64,000 nucleotides of DNA from Massilia sp. NR 4-1 (GTDB taxonomy: Bacteria > Pseudomonadota > Gammaproteobacteria > Burkholderiales > Burkholderiaceae_D). The stretch covers positions 5,890,001 through 5,954,000 of the forward strand of contig NZ_CP012201.1 in NCBI RefSeq assembly GCF_001191005.1, read 5' to 3'. Made by a program: the position numbers and the translations under genes. This document shows positions 16,182 through 24,956 of this stretch, in pieces. The notes below the pieces were generated by a model, which worked only from the letters and a program-made list of their open reading frames with translations, had not been told where the DNA came from and did not search any database. Positions within the stretch are counted from its first letter, which is position 1, and every line of letters starts with the position of its first letter.

Positions 16182-17087
16182 TCAGGCGCTCTCGTTGGGG
16201 CGGTCGTTCAGGCTGGCCCACAGGTGGGCGGCGGCCATGGTGCGGTGCGGCTGGTATTGCTGGAGAATGCGCTCGGTGCGCGCCATATCCGGCTTGCTGT
16301 CCTCGCCCAGCAGGCGTTGCAGCGCGGCGCGGATGGCGACATCGCCATGCAGCGAGCAATCGGCGTAGCCATAGCCGCGCAGCAGGCCGTAGTTGACGGT
16401 CCACGGGCCGATGCCCTTCACCGCCAGCAGGGCCTTGCTGATCTCCTCGATGCTGTTGTCCGCCGCTTGCTCCAGGCGCAATTCGCCGCTGGCGACGAGG
16501 GCGGCGAAGCGCAGCAGCGTTTCGGCCTTGGCGCGCGAGAATTTGCGGCCGGTCAGATCCTCGGCACTGAGGCCGGCCGCGTCGGCGGCTTCGGGATAGC
16601 ACCACAAGCCGCTGGAATGCTGGCGCCCCGCCTGCAGGATGAAGGTACGGCGCAGGGCGATGGCGAAGGGCAGGTTGATCTGCTGGCCGATGATGGCCCA
16701 GGTCAGCGCCTCGAACACGGTGGCCGACTGTACGACGCGCAGGCCGGGATTGGCCAGCGCCAGCGGGCCAAGCATGGCATCGCCGCGCGCAAAGTCGAGG
16801 AAGGCTTGCGGATCGATGCGCAGTCCCAGCATATTCAGCGCCGCGTCGCGGATGCGCTGCTGGAGCGATGCGGGCAAAGGCCGCTGCGGACAGTCCGCAG
16901 CGGCCTCGCATTCGGCGGCGGCCGGCGACAGGTGCAGCGTCAGCGCCACGGCCACGCCGTCGAGCAGCATGCCCTTGCGGATGCGCTCCGGCCGCACTTC
17001 CTCCGCCACGCTCTCCGCATCGCGGCTATGAAAGGCCTGCACATCCTGCAAACGGTAGTTCGCGGGCAGTGAAATCGTAAAGCGCAT
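16182..17087 (-). CDS. DNA-3-methyladenine glycosylase II family protein (AlkA-like)
   Basis: 301 residues from the ATG at 17085-17087, which has GGAG 6 bp upstream. Two slightly earlier ATGs exist (17093, 17102) but the first overlaps the ribosome-binding site. The C-terminal half is an HhH-GPD domain with hairpin LLAVKGIGPWTVNYGLL and the downstream Asp of SLHGDVAIRAAL. The N-terminal about 90 residues match the AlkA_N-type beta domain. It would excise alkylated purines from DNA. There is no Ada-type methyltransferase domain. It is monocistronic or co-transcribed after xdhC (55-bp gap). Confidence 0.87.
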   Translation of the reverse strand: MRFTISLPANYRLQDVQAFHSRDAESVAEEVRPERIRKGMLLDGVAVALTLHLSPAAAECEAAADCPQRPLPASLQQRIRDAALNMLGLRIDPQAFLDFARGDAMLGPLALANPGLRVVQSATVFEALTWAIIGQQINLPFAIALRRTFILQAGRQHSSGLWCYPEAADAAGLSAEDLTGRKFSRAKAETLLRFAALVASGELRLEQAADNSIEEISKALLAVKGIGPWTVNYGLLRGYGYADCSLHGDVAIRAALQRLLGEDSKPDMARTERILQQYQPHRTMAAAHLWASLNDRPNESA

Positions 17088-17142
17088 TCTCATCTCCAAC
17101 AAATACGAGCAACCTAGCCCGCCGGACGGCCATCCGGCGGGA

Positions 17143-18177
17143 TCAACTATTGGGCTGGTATTGTGGCGCAGGGGATGGCGATGCGCCAGCTGTTTCTTGC
17201 GCTGATATGGCGGCGTGGGGGACTTGCAGGGTGGCGGGGACGCCGTTTTTGACGGCGGTGATTTCGGCCAGAATCGAGATGGCGATTTCGGCCGGGGTTT
17301 TGCTGCCGATGTAGAGTCCTACGGGGCCGTGCAGGCGGGCCAGCTGTGCGGGCGTGAGGTCGAATTGCTGCAGGCGTTCGCGCCGCTTGGCGTTGTTGGC
17401 GCGCGAGCCGATGGCGCCGACGTAGAAGGCGGGCGATTTCAGCGCTTCCATCAGGGCCAGGTCGTCCAGCTTGGGATCGTGGGTCAGGGCGACGATGGCG
17501 CTGCGCGAGTCGGGCTGCATTTCCAGCACCAGGTCGTCGGGCATGGCGTGGACCAGGGGCACGCCGGGCAGCTGCCAGCCGGCGCGGTAGTCTTCGCGCG
17601 GGTCGCAGACGGTGACGTGGTAGTCCATGGCGCTGGCGATCTGCGCCAGGAAGCGCGAGAGCTGGCCGGCGCCGATGATGAGCAGGCGCCAGCGCGGGCC
17701 ATGCTGGGTCCAGAGCTCCTCGCCATGCAGTTCCAGCACGGGGCCGGCGGTGGTGGCGGCCAGCGTCACGGCGCCCGTTGGCAGATGCAGGCGGCGCTGC
17801 ACCAGGCGGTGCTGGGCCAGCTGGTCCAGCAGTTCGTCGATGCGGCTGTGGGCACCCAGCGGTTCGAGCGCCAGCTCGATGGTGCCGCCGCAGGGCAGGC
17901 CGAAGCGGTGCGCTTCGTCGGCGCTGATGCCGTAACTGACCAGTTGCGGCGTGCGGTGGGCGATGCCTTCGCGCCGCACGCGCTCGATCAGGTCGTCCTC
18001 GATGCAGCCGCCGGAGACGGAACCGACCACGCGGCCGTCTTCGCAGATGGCCAGCATGGCGCCGATGGGACGGGGACTGGAGCCCCAGGTCCGCACCACG
18101 GTTATCAGTTCGCAGCGCAGGCCTTGGGCGAGCCAGGCGGCGCTGGTTTTGAGCACTTCGAGGTCGATGCTGTCCAT
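17143..18177 (-). CDS. xdhC: XdhC/CoxF-family molybdenum-cofactor insertion factor
   Basis: 344 residues from the ATG at 18175-18177 (a GTG directly before it is also possible). The N-terminal XdhC_CoxI domain shows TWGSSPRPIGAML, GSVSGGCIEDDL and GLPCGGTIEL. The C-terminal Rossmann domain shows LLIIGAGQLSRFLAQIA and GAIGSRANNAKRR. XdhC binds molybdopterin cofactor, sulfurates it with help from a desulfurase and delivers it to xanthine dehydrogenase-type enzymes. No xdhA or xdhB is present in the window, so the client enzyme is elsewhere. moaA and mobA-moeA are encoded 27 kb downstream. Confidence 0.88.
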   Translation of the reverse strand: MDSIDLEVLKTSAAWLAQGLRCELITVVRTWGSSPRPIGAMLAICEDGRVVGSVSGGCIEDDLIERVRREGIAHRTPQLVSYGISADEAHRFGLPCGGTIELALEPLGAHSRIDELLDQLAQHRLVQRRLHLPTGAVTLAATTAGPVLELHGEELWTQHGPRWRLLIIGAGQLSRFLAQIASAMDYHVTVCDPREDYRAGWQLPGVPLVHAMPDDLVLEMQPDSRSAIVALTHDPKLDDLALMEALKSPAFYVGAIGSRANNAKRRERLQQFDLTPAQLARLHGPVGLYIGSKTPAEIAISILAEITAVKNGVPATLQVPHAAISAQETAGASPSPAPQYQPNS

Positions 18178-18229
18178 CACCGCACTATACTACGCCGCCG
18201 GGCGCGATGCCGGCCGGGCTTGTATCAGC

Positions 18230-18643
18230 TTAGCGTTTGCGGGCGCAGACGGCTTTCAGGGCGCGTTCGTACCTGCTGCCCTTTTCCACCGGCTCCGCAT
18301 CGTAGGACTCGTATTTGTAGGTGGCGAGGGCTTCGCCGCGCGCCATCGGTTCGGCGTAGTAAAGCTGCGACACCAGGGTGATGCTGCGGTCCTCGCAGGA
18401 ATACAGGTGCTGCTGTTTGAGGGAGCGGTAGATCTTGCCGTCGGGCGCGGTCTGGGCCTGGCGGTAGGATTGCAGCAGCCAGGCTTTGCGTCCATCCTTG
18501 CCGCGCTGGATGCTGCCGCGTTCAAGATAGAGCGTGCTTTCCTTGTCGCTGCCCAGCTTGCGCAGCGGCGCGGCTTGGGCGGCGGCGGGCAGCAGGGCGG
18601 CCAGCAGCAGGATGGAACACGCGAGCTGGCCGGAGGTCTGCAT
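18230..18643 (-). CDS. Small secreted protein resembling surface-adhesin protein E
   Basis: 137 residues with a signal peptide (MQTSGQLACSILLLAALL, then AAAQA; cleavage near 24). The mature part, with LYLERGSIQRGKDGRKAWLLQSY and YRSLKQQHLYSCEDRS, fits the small one-domain surface-adhesin E-like family common in betaproteobacteria. Two Cys (in YSCED and AVCARKR) could form a disulfide. It lies 4 bp after the M48-like lipoprotein gene, so the two are translated together. The molecular role is unknown. Confidence 0.65.
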   Translation of the reverse strand: MQTSGQLACSILLLAALLPAAAQAAPLRKLGSDKESTLYLERGSIQRGKDGRKAWLLQSYRQAQTAPDGKIYRSLKQQHLYSCEDRSITLVSQLYYAEPMARGEALATYKYESYDAEPVEKGSRYERALKAVCARKR

Positions 18644-18647
18644 GATC

Positions 18648-19757
18648 TTAGGGGACGAGCGGGCGCTTGCCGGCCTGCTTGGCCTTGATCTCGCCCACGG
18701 TCCTGTCGATGGCGGCGTAGCGCGCCGTGGTGGCGGGATGGACGGCCATATAGCCGTTCAGCACCGAGGCCGGATACTGGGCCGCGAGGCGCTGCCAGAA
18801 GGCTTTGGCGCGGTCGATGTTGTAGCCGGCGCGCGCCAGCATGTACAGCGCGAGCTGGTCGGCCGCCACTTCCATTTCCTGCGGCATGGGCTTGATGCCG
18901 CCGCTGCCGATCAGCAGCGAGAGGTCGGGCCGCACGCTGGCGAGGTTGTCGATCATGCTGGCCAGGGAGGCGTTCTGGCGCAGGGTGCCGGCGTGGCCCA
19001 GCACATTGTGGGCGATGTCCTTGGCCAGCACGAAGGCGATGGCCTCGTCGCTTTGGGCGAAGTTGATCATGCCGCGCGTGAGCAGCACGCGCGAACCGTC
19101 GGCGTAGGAGTTGATATTGTCGGCGTTGCCCAGGTCGACGCGGTAGGCGCAGGCGCGGGTCACGGGCATGTTCAGCACCTGTTCGCGGCCGTTGCGCGAG
19201 ATGGTCATGCTGAGCGAGGCGCGGCTGGAAACCAGCGGGCCAAGCACGCCGGCCGCCTCGGTTTCGGCATCGCGGCCGGTGGGCAGGGTCTTGCCGTTGG
19301 CGGCGACCAGGCCGTCGCCCTTGCGCAGGCCGGCGCTGGCGGCGCCGCTGCCGGCCAGCACGCCCGACACTTGCAGGCGGTCGTTATAGCCCAGCACCGC
19401 GCGCGCGGCGTCGGCGTATTCGCCGGGGTAGGAGTATTTGTTCTTGGCGGTGAAGCCAAGCAGGTTGCGCGCCTGGGTCTTGCACAGGTCGGCGTTGTTG
19501 ATGAGCAGGGGCGCGGCCACGCGGTACAGGCGGTCCTGCAGCGAGACCATGGTTTTCAGGGCGTCCTGGGCGGCCAGCATGCGCGGCGTGAGCACCGGCG
19601 CGGTTTCGACCGGCGGCGCGGCGGGGGGCGCTTCGCTGACCGGAGCCTGGGGCTGGAAGGTGGAGCAGGCCGATAAGAGCAGGGAGGCCGCTGCGAGTGA
19701 AATAAACGGCCTTGCGGTCCGCGCCATCCATTCAAGCTTGTTCTTCCCTGCTGCCAT
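18648..19757 (-). CDS. M48-like lipoprotein with PDZ-type domain and degenerate zinc site
   Basis: 369 residues from the ATG at 19755-19757 (AAGGA upstream). A lipobox LSAC puts the acylated Cys at residue 31, so the protein is a membrane-anchored periplasmic lipoprotein. A Pro/Ala linker, a PDZ-like segment (LQVSGVLAGSGAASAGLRKGDG) and an M48 peptidase-type domain follow. The zinc-binding HExxH is replaced: the sequence reads AKDIAH (Lys246-Asp247-Ile-Ala-His250) before NVLGHAG. The downstream Glu of EVAAD is kept. It is likely a non-catalytic homologue or one with an altered mechanism. It sits 10 bp after dut. Confidence 0.78.
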   Translation of the reverse strand: MAAGKNKLEWMARTARPFISLAAASLLLSACSTFQPQAPVSEAPPAAPPVETAPVLTPRMLAAQDALKTMVSLQDRLYRVAAPLLINNADLCKTQARNLLGFTAKNKYSYPGEYADAARAVLGYNDRLQVSGVLAGSGAASAGLRKGDGLVAANGKTLPTGRDAETEAAGVLGPLVSSRASLSMTISRNGREQVLNMPVTRACAYRVDLGNADNINSYADGSRVLLTRGMINFAQSDEAIAFVLAKDIAHNVLGHAGTLRQNASLASMIDNLASVRPDLSLLIGSGGIKPMPQEMEVAADQLALYMLARAGYNIDRAKAFWQRLAAQYPASVLNGYMAVHPATTARYAAIDRTVGEIKAKQAGKRPLVP

Positions 19758-19767
19758 AAACCTGTCC

Positions 19768-20217
19768 TTAGTGTTTGCCGGTGCTGCCGAAACCTCCGGC
19801 GCCGCGTTCGCTGGCGTCGAAGTCGTCCACGATATTAAAGCCGACTTGCAGGACCGGCACAATAATCAGCTGCGCCAGGCGTTCCATGGGGTTCAGCGTG
19901 AAGGTGCTATGGCCGCGGTTCCAGGTGGAGACCATGAGCTGGCCCTGATAGTCGGAATCGATCAAGCCTACCAGATTCCCCAGAACGATGCCGTTCTTAT
20001 GGCCCATGCCGCTGCGCGGCAGGATCATGGCGGCGTAGCCGGGATCGCCGATATGGATGGCCAGGCCGGTCGGCACCAGCACGGTCTGGCCGGGCTCGAT
20101 GACCAGCGGCGCGTCGATGCAGGCGCGCAGATCGAGGCCGGCGCTGCCAGGCGTTGCGTAGGCCGGCATCTGTTCTTGCATGCGCGGGTCGAGGATTTTG
20201 ACGTCGATGGATTTCAT
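19768..20217 (-). CDS. dut: Deoxyuridine 5'-triphosphate nucleotidohydrolase
   Basis: 149 residues from the ATG at 20215-20217. The enzyme is a homotrimer that hydrolyses dUTP to dUMP and pyrophosphate, preventing uracil misincorporation. The five motifs can be read: AGLDLRA, PRSGMGHKNGI, GLIDSDYQG, NPMERLAQL and the C-terminal RGAGGFGSTG arm. Its start lies 4 bp after the coaBC stop, as in E. coli where dut follows coaBC. No strong ribosome-binding site is visible, consistent with coupling to coaBC translation. Confidence 0.97.
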   Translation of the reverse strand: MKSIDVKILDPRMQEQMPAYATPGSAGLDLRACIDAPLVIEPGQTVLVPTGLAIHIGDPGYAAMILPRSGMGHKNGIVLGNLVGLIDSDYQGQLMVSTWNRGHSTFTLNPMERLAQLIIVPVLQVGFNIVDDFDASERGAGGFGSTGKH

Positions 20218-20221
20218 GGGA

Positions 20222-21445
20222 TTACTGGAACAGCGAGTTCTTTTCAATGCGTTTGGAGATTTCCGATACCAGCTGGCGCGCCAAGGTCAGTTTGTCGGCG
20301 CGCGGCAGGATGGTATGGCCGTTTTCATCGAACAGGATGATGGTGTTGTCGTCCTGGCCGAAAGTCTGGTGGCCGATATTGCCCACCAGCAGAGGGATGC
20401 CTTTGCGTTCGCGCTTGGCGGCGCCATATTCCAGCAGGTTTTCCGATTCGGCGGCAAAGCCGACGCAGTAGGGATAGCCGGCCAGGCTGGTGCGCGCTGC
20501 CACGGTGGCGAGGATGTCGGGGTTCTGCTCGAACTGCAGCTGCGGTACGCTGCCGTCGGCGCTTTTCTTGACCTTCTGCGTGCTGGGGTTGGCCACGCGC
20601 CAGTCGGCCACGGCGGCCACCGAGATGAAGACATGCTGGCCGCCCAGCGCGTCCAGCACGGCGTCGTGCATCTGCTGCGCGCTTTGCACGTTCACGCGCT
20701 GCACGCCGAAAGGCGCTTCCAGCGCCGTGGGGCCGGACACCAGCAGCACTTCGGCGCCCGCCTCGCGCGCGGCGCGGGCCACGGCGTAACCCATTTTGCC
20801 GGACGAGAGATTGGTGATGCCGCGCACCGGATCGATCGGCTCGAAGGTCGGGCCGGCCGTGATCAGGATGCGCTTGCCCGCCAGGACCTTGGGCTGGAAG
20901 GCGGCGATGATTTCGGCCAGCAGCTGTTCCGGCTCCAGCATGCGGCCCATGCCGGTCTCGCCGCAAGCCTGGTCGCCGGCGGCGGGGCCGAGGATGGCGA
21001 TGCCGTCGGCCAGCAGCTGGGCGGCGTTGCGCTGGGTGGCGGGATTGGTCCACATTTCCACATTCATGGCCGGCGCCACCAGCAGCGGCACGTGGCGCGG
21101 ACGCGCCAGGCACATGGTCGAGAGCAGATCGTCGCAGACGCCCTGCGCCAGCTTGACCATGAAGTCGGCCGAGCAGGGCGCGATGACCACGGCGTCGGCG
21201 TCGCGCGTGACGTCGATATGGGCCATATTGTTGTTCACGCGCGGATCCCACTGGCTGCTGAACACCGGCTGGCCCGACAAGGCCTGCATGGTGACGGCGG
21301 TGATGAAGTGGGTGGCCGCATCGGTCATCACCACCTGCACCGAAGCGCCTTCCTTGCTCAGCGCGCGGCACAGCTCAGCGGCCTTGTAGCACGCCACGCC
21401 GCCCGACAGGCCGAGAACGATTTTTTTGCCAGCGAGTTCCATCAT
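20222..21445 (-). CDS. coaBC: Bifunctional phosphopantothenoylcysteine decarboxylase / phosphopantothenate-cysteine ligase
   Basis: 407 residues carrying two steps of coenzyme A synthesis. The N-terminal flavodoxin-like CoaC domain (about 1-190) has GLSGGVACYKA, the His of MAHIDVTRDAD, PAMNVEMW and the catalytic Cys of ACGETGMGRM. The C-terminal CoaB domain has ITAGPTFEPIDPVRGITN and SSGKMGYAVA, the CTP-binding AAVADWR and the FAAES region. It starts at the first of two adjacent ATGs with a GAGGGAG site. It lies 14 bp after lspA. Confidence 0.97.
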   Translation of the reverse strand: MMELAGKKIVLGLSGGVACYKAAELCRALSKEGASVQVVMTDAATHFITAVTMQALSGQPVFSSQWDPRVNNNMAHIDVTRDADAVVIAPCSADFMVKLAQGVCDDLLSTMCLARPRHVPLLVAPAMNVEMWTNPATQRNAAQLLADGIAILGPAAGDQACGETGMGRMLEPEQLLAEIIAAFQPKVLAGKRILITAGPTFEPIDPVRGITNLSSGKMGYAVARAAREAGAEVLLVSGPTALEAPFGVQRVNVQSAQQMHDAVLDALGGQHVFISVAAVADWRVANPSTQKVKKSADGSVPQLQFEQNPDILATVAARTSLAGYPYCVGFAAESENLLEYGAAKRERKGIPLLVGNIGHQTFGQDDNTIILFDENGHTILPRADKLTLARQLVSEISKRIEKNSLFQ

Positions 21446-21459
21446 GCTTCTCCCTCGGA

Positions 21460-21963
21460 TTACTTATTCACCCGGCGCAGCTCGTCGAGTATGAACAGGC
21501 CGACGCCGACGCAGATGGCCGAATCGGCGATATTGAAGGCCGGGAAGTGGCCCAGGCCGGGCCAGTGGAAGTCGAGGAAATCGATCACATGGCCGTACAC
21601 CATGCGGTCGATCACATTGCCCACCGCGCCGCCCAGGATCAGGGCCAGGGCCCAGCAGAACAGGCGCTGGCCGGCGTGCTTGCGCAGCAGGTAGACGATG
21701 AACAGGGCGGCGGCGATGCCGATGGCGGTAAAGAAGTAGCGCTGCCAGCCGCTCTCGTTGGAGAGGAAGCTGAAGGCGGCGCCGCGGTTGTAGGCCAGCA
21801 CCAGGTTGAAGAATTTGGTGACGACCAGTTCATCGCCGAGGCGGAACATCTTGGTGATGGTGATCTTGCTGAGCTGGTCGAACAGGATGACGATGGCAGC
21901 GATGCCCAGCCAGGGATTCATGCTGGCGGGAGAAGTCGAGAAGGTTTTCTTGTTGGTTGCCAT
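21460..21963 (-). CDS. lspA: Lipoprotein signal peptidase (signal peptidase II)
   Basis: 167-residue inner-membrane aspartyl protease that removes signal peptides from diacylglyceryl-modified prolipoproteins. Four membrane segments are visible. The catalytic Asp residues lie in GAVGNVIDR and FNIADSAI. DQLSK in the first helix and the NRGAAFSFL motif are also conserved. It follows ileS in the common ileS-lspA order, with a perfect hairpin in the 66-bp gap. Confidence 0.97.
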   Translation of the reverse strand: MATNKKTFSTSPASMNPWLGIAAIVILFDQLSKITITKMFRLGDELVVTKFFNLVLAYNRGAAFSFLSNESGWQRYFFTAIGIAAALFIVYLLRKHAGQRLFCWALALILGGAVGNVIDRMVYGHVIDFLDFHWPGLGHFPAFNIADSAICVGVGLFILDELRRVNK

Positions 21964-21986
21964 GGATATTTGCCAGGATTGCGTGG

Positions 21987-22014
21987 CCGTCAGCGCGCCT
22001 TGACGCGCTGACGG
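21987..22014 (-). other. Perfect 11-bp stem-loop between ileS and lspA
   Basis: Arms CCGTCAGCGCG and CGCGCTGACGG with a CCTTGA loop. There is no T-run on either strand, so it is more likely an mRNA-processing or stability element within the operon, or a REP-type repeat, than a terminator. Confidence 0.6.
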
Positions 22015-22029
22015 AACGAGGGTGATGCC

Positions 22030-24894
22030 TTAAGCGTACTGGCGCTGTTCGCCGGCGCCGAACAGATTGCTGTGACAGCGGCCGCACAGGGTCGGATGGT
22101 CCGCATGGCTGCCCACATCGGCGCGGTAGTGCCAGCAGCGCTCGCACTTCTCGGCGCTGGAGGCGGCCACGTTCACCGCTTCATCGGCTTCGGCCGCCAC
22201 TTCGACGGCTTTCGCCAGCGAAGTGATGAAGACGAATTTCAGCTCGTCGTCCAGGCTGGCCAGCACTTTGTACTTGTCGCCGGCGGCCTTGATCTCCAGT
22301 TCCGCCTGCAGCGAGGAGCCGATGGCGCCGGAAGCGCGCAGGTCTTCCAGCTGCTTGGTCACGTCGTTGCGCACGGCGCGGATGGCGGCGTACTTCTCCA
22401 GCAGGGCGGCGCCATCGGCCAGTTCCGGCAGCTGCCACCAGGTCTGGGTGTAGATGGTTTCGTCGCTGGCCTGGAAGGCTTGCTCGCCGGCGAAGATGGC
22501 CCAAGCCTCTTCCGCCGTGAAGGACAGCACCGGCGCCATCAGGCGCAGCAGGCTTTGCGTGATATGCCACAGCGCGGTCTGGGCCGAGCGGCGCGCTTTG
22601 GAATCGACGGCCGTGGTGTACAGGCGGTCCTTCAGGATGTCCAGGTAGAAGCCGCCCAGGTCTTCCGAGCAGAAGTTCTGCAGCTTCGATACCACCGGAT
22701 GGAACTCGTAGTTCTCGTAATGCTTCTCCAGCGTGGCCTGCAGGGCGGCCATATTGGCGATCGCATAGCGGTCGATTTCGGCCAGTTCGGCCAGCGGCAC
22801 GGCGTTCTTGGCCGGGTCGAAGTCCGAGGTGTTCGCCAGCAGGAAGCGCAGGGTGTTGCGGATGCGGCGGTAGGACTCGGTGACGCGCTTCAGGATCTCG
22901 TCCGAGATCGACAGCTCGCCGGTGTAGTCGGTGGCGGCGATCCACAGGCGCAGGATGTCGGCGCCCAGGGTGTCGGAGATCTTCTGCGGCGCCAGGGTGT
23001 TGCCCAGCGACTTGGACATCTTCTTGCCTTCGCCGTCCACGGTGAAGCCGTGCGTCAGCAGCGCCTTGTAGGGCGGCTGGCCGTTCAGCATGGAAGAGGT
23101 CAGCAGCGAGGAGTGGAACCAGCCGCGGTGCTGGTCCGAACCTTCCAGGTACAGGTCGGCCGGGAAGGCGCTCTGTTCGGCGTGCGAGCCGCGCAGCACG
23201 GTCTGGTGGGTGGTGCCGGAATCGAACCACACGTCCAGCGTGTCCTTGTTCTTCACGTACATGGCCGCTTCCTCGCCCAGCAGGGTGGCCGGGTCGAGCG
23301 TGAGCCAGGCTTCGATGCCGTTCTTCTCGATCAGCTGCGCCACTTGCTCCAGCAGCTCAGGGGTGCGTGGGTGCAGGTCGCCGCTTTCCTTGTGCAGGAA
23401 GAAGGCCATCGGCACGCCCCATTGGCGCTGGCGCGACAGGGTCCAGTCCGGACGGTTGGCGATCATGCCGTGCAGGCGCGCCTGGCCCCAGTCGGGGAAG
23501 AAGCGGGTCTGCTCGATGCCTTTGAGCGCGGTCTGGCGCAGGGTCGGGCCGCCGTCTTTCGGGTGGGCGTCCATGCCGGCGAACCACTGCGAGGTGGCGC
23601 GGTAGACGATCGGGGTCTTATGGCGCCAGCAGTGCATATAGCTGTGGTCGAACATCTTCAGTTCGAACAGGGCGCCCGCTTCGCGCAGCGCGCCGCAGAT
23701 CGGCTTGGAGGCTTCCCAGATGGTCATGCCGCCGAACAGCGGCAGGCTGTCGACGTATTTGCCGTCGCCCATCACCGGTTTCAGGATCTCGTCGTCCTTC
23801 ATGCCGTGCGATTTGCAGGACACGAAGTCGTCCAGGCCATAGGCCGGGGCCGAGTGCACCACGCCGGTGCCGCTGTCGGTGGTCACGTAGTCGGCCAGGT
23901 AGACCGGCGAATAGCGGTCATAGAAGGCGTCGCGCGCGTGCAGCGGGTGCTTGAAGCGGATGCCGGCCAGCGCCGCGCCGTCGCAGGTGCCGAGGGTGGT
24001 GCCTTCGAGCTTGTAGCGCGCCAGGCAGGATTCCACCAGGTCCTGGCCCAGGACCAGCAGCAGGGGCTTGCCATCGCGCTCGGTCTGCACCAGGGCGTAT
24101 TTCAGCTCGGGGTGCACGTTCAGCGCCTGGTTGGACGGGATGGTCCATGGGGTGGTGGTCCAGATGACGATGAAGCCGTCGGCGGCCGGCAGGGCCGGCA
24201 GGTCGAAGGCCTTGGCCAGCTTGTCGTGCTCGGCGAAGGCGAAACCGACGTCGATGGCCGGGTCTTTCTTGTCCTGGTATTCCACTTCCGCTTCGGCCAG
24301 GGCCGAGCCGCAGTCGAAGCACCAGTTGACCGGTTTCAGGCCGCGGTAGACATAGCCTTTTTCCAGCAGCTTGCCGAGCGAGCGCAGTTCGTCCGCCTCA
24401 TTGCCGTGGGCCATGGTCAGGTAAGGGTTGTCCCACTCGCCCAGCACGCCCAGGCGCACGAAGCCTTGCTTCTGGCGCTCGACCTGCTCGCTGGCGTAGG
24501 CGCGCGCCTTGGCCAGCACTTCGGCGGTCGGCAGGTTCTTGCCGTACAGTTTTTCGATCTGGATCTCGATCGGCATGCCGTGGCAATCCCAGCCCGGCAC
24601 ATAGGGCGCGTCGAAGCCGGCCAGGGTGCGCGACTTGACCACGATGTCCTTCAGGATCTTGTTGACGGCGTGGCCCAGGTGGATGTCGCCGTTGGCGTAA
24701 GGAGGACCGTCGTGCAGGATGAATTTCGGACGGCCGGCGGCAGCCTTGCGGATGCGCTGGTAGATTTTCTTGTCCTGCCACTGCTTGACCCAGTTCGGTT
24801 CGCGCCTGGACAGGTCGCCGCGCATCGGGAATGGGGTTTCGGTCATATTGACCGGGTATTTGCTCTCGGCCTTCTTTGCTTTGTTGTCGGACAT
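22030..24894 (-). CDS. ileS: Isoleucyl-tRNA synthetase
   Basis: 954-residue class I aminoacyl-tRNA synthetase. The HIGH signature appears as HLGH (72-75, within DGPPYANGDIHLGHAVNK). The large editing (CP1) domain includes VIWTTTPWTIPSNQA and GTGVVHSAPAYG. The second signature KMSKSLGN lies in the expected place. A C-terminal zinc-finger of four Cys (CERCWHYR and CGRC) is typical of bacterial type 1 enzymes. It charges tRNA-Ile and edits Val. It lies 62 bp after ribF. Confidence 0.98.
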   Translation of the reverse strand: MSDNKAKKAESKYPVNMTETPFPMRGDLSRREPNWVKQWQDKKIYQRIRKAAAGRPKFILHDGPPYANGDIHLGHAVNKILKDIVVKSRTLAGFDAPYVPGWDCHGMPIEIQIEKLYGKNLPTAEVLAKARAYASEQVERQKQGFVRLGVLGEWDNPYLTMAHGNEADELRSLGKLLEKGYVYRGLKPVNWCFDCGSALAEAEVEYQDKKDPAIDVGFAFAEHDKLAKAFDLPALPAADGFIVIWTTTPWTIPSNQALNVHPELKYALVQTERDGKPLLLVLGQDLVESCLARYKLEGTTLGTCDGAALAGIRFKHPLHARDAFYDRYSPVYLADYVTTDSGTGVVHSAPAYGLDDFVSCKSHGMKDDEILKPVMGDGKYVDSLPLFGGMTIWEASKPICGALREAGALFELKMFDHSYMHCWRHKTPIVYRATSQWFAGMDAHPKDGGPTLRQTALKGIEQTRFFPDWGQARLHGMIANRPDWTLSRQRQWGVPMAFFLHKESGDLHPRTPELLEQVAQLIEKNGIEAWLTLDPATLLGEEAAMYVKNKDTLDVWFDSGTTHQTVLRGSHAEQSAFPADLYLEGSDQHRGWFHSSLLTSSMLNGQPPYKALLTHGFTVDGEGKKMSKSLGNTLAPQKISDTLGADILRLWIAATDYTGELSISDEILKRVTESYRRIRNTLRFLLANTSDFDPAKNAVPLAELAEIDRYAIANMAALQATLEKHYENYEFHPVVSKLQNFCSEDLGGFYLDILKDRLYTTAVDSKARRSAQTALWHITQSLLRLMAPVLSFTAEEAWAIFAGEQAFQASDETIYTQTWWQLPELADGAALLEKYAAIRAVRNDVTKQLEDLRASGAIGSSLQAELEIKAAGDKYKVLASLDDELKFVFITSLAKAVEVAAEADEAVNVAASSAEKCERCWHYRADVGSHADHPTLCGRCHSNLFGAGEQRQYA

Positions 24895-24956
24895 ATCGGA
24901 TCTTTATGGTGTTCGTATAAGGGATGCGCTGGGCGCTCGATGGAAGCGGGCCAGGG

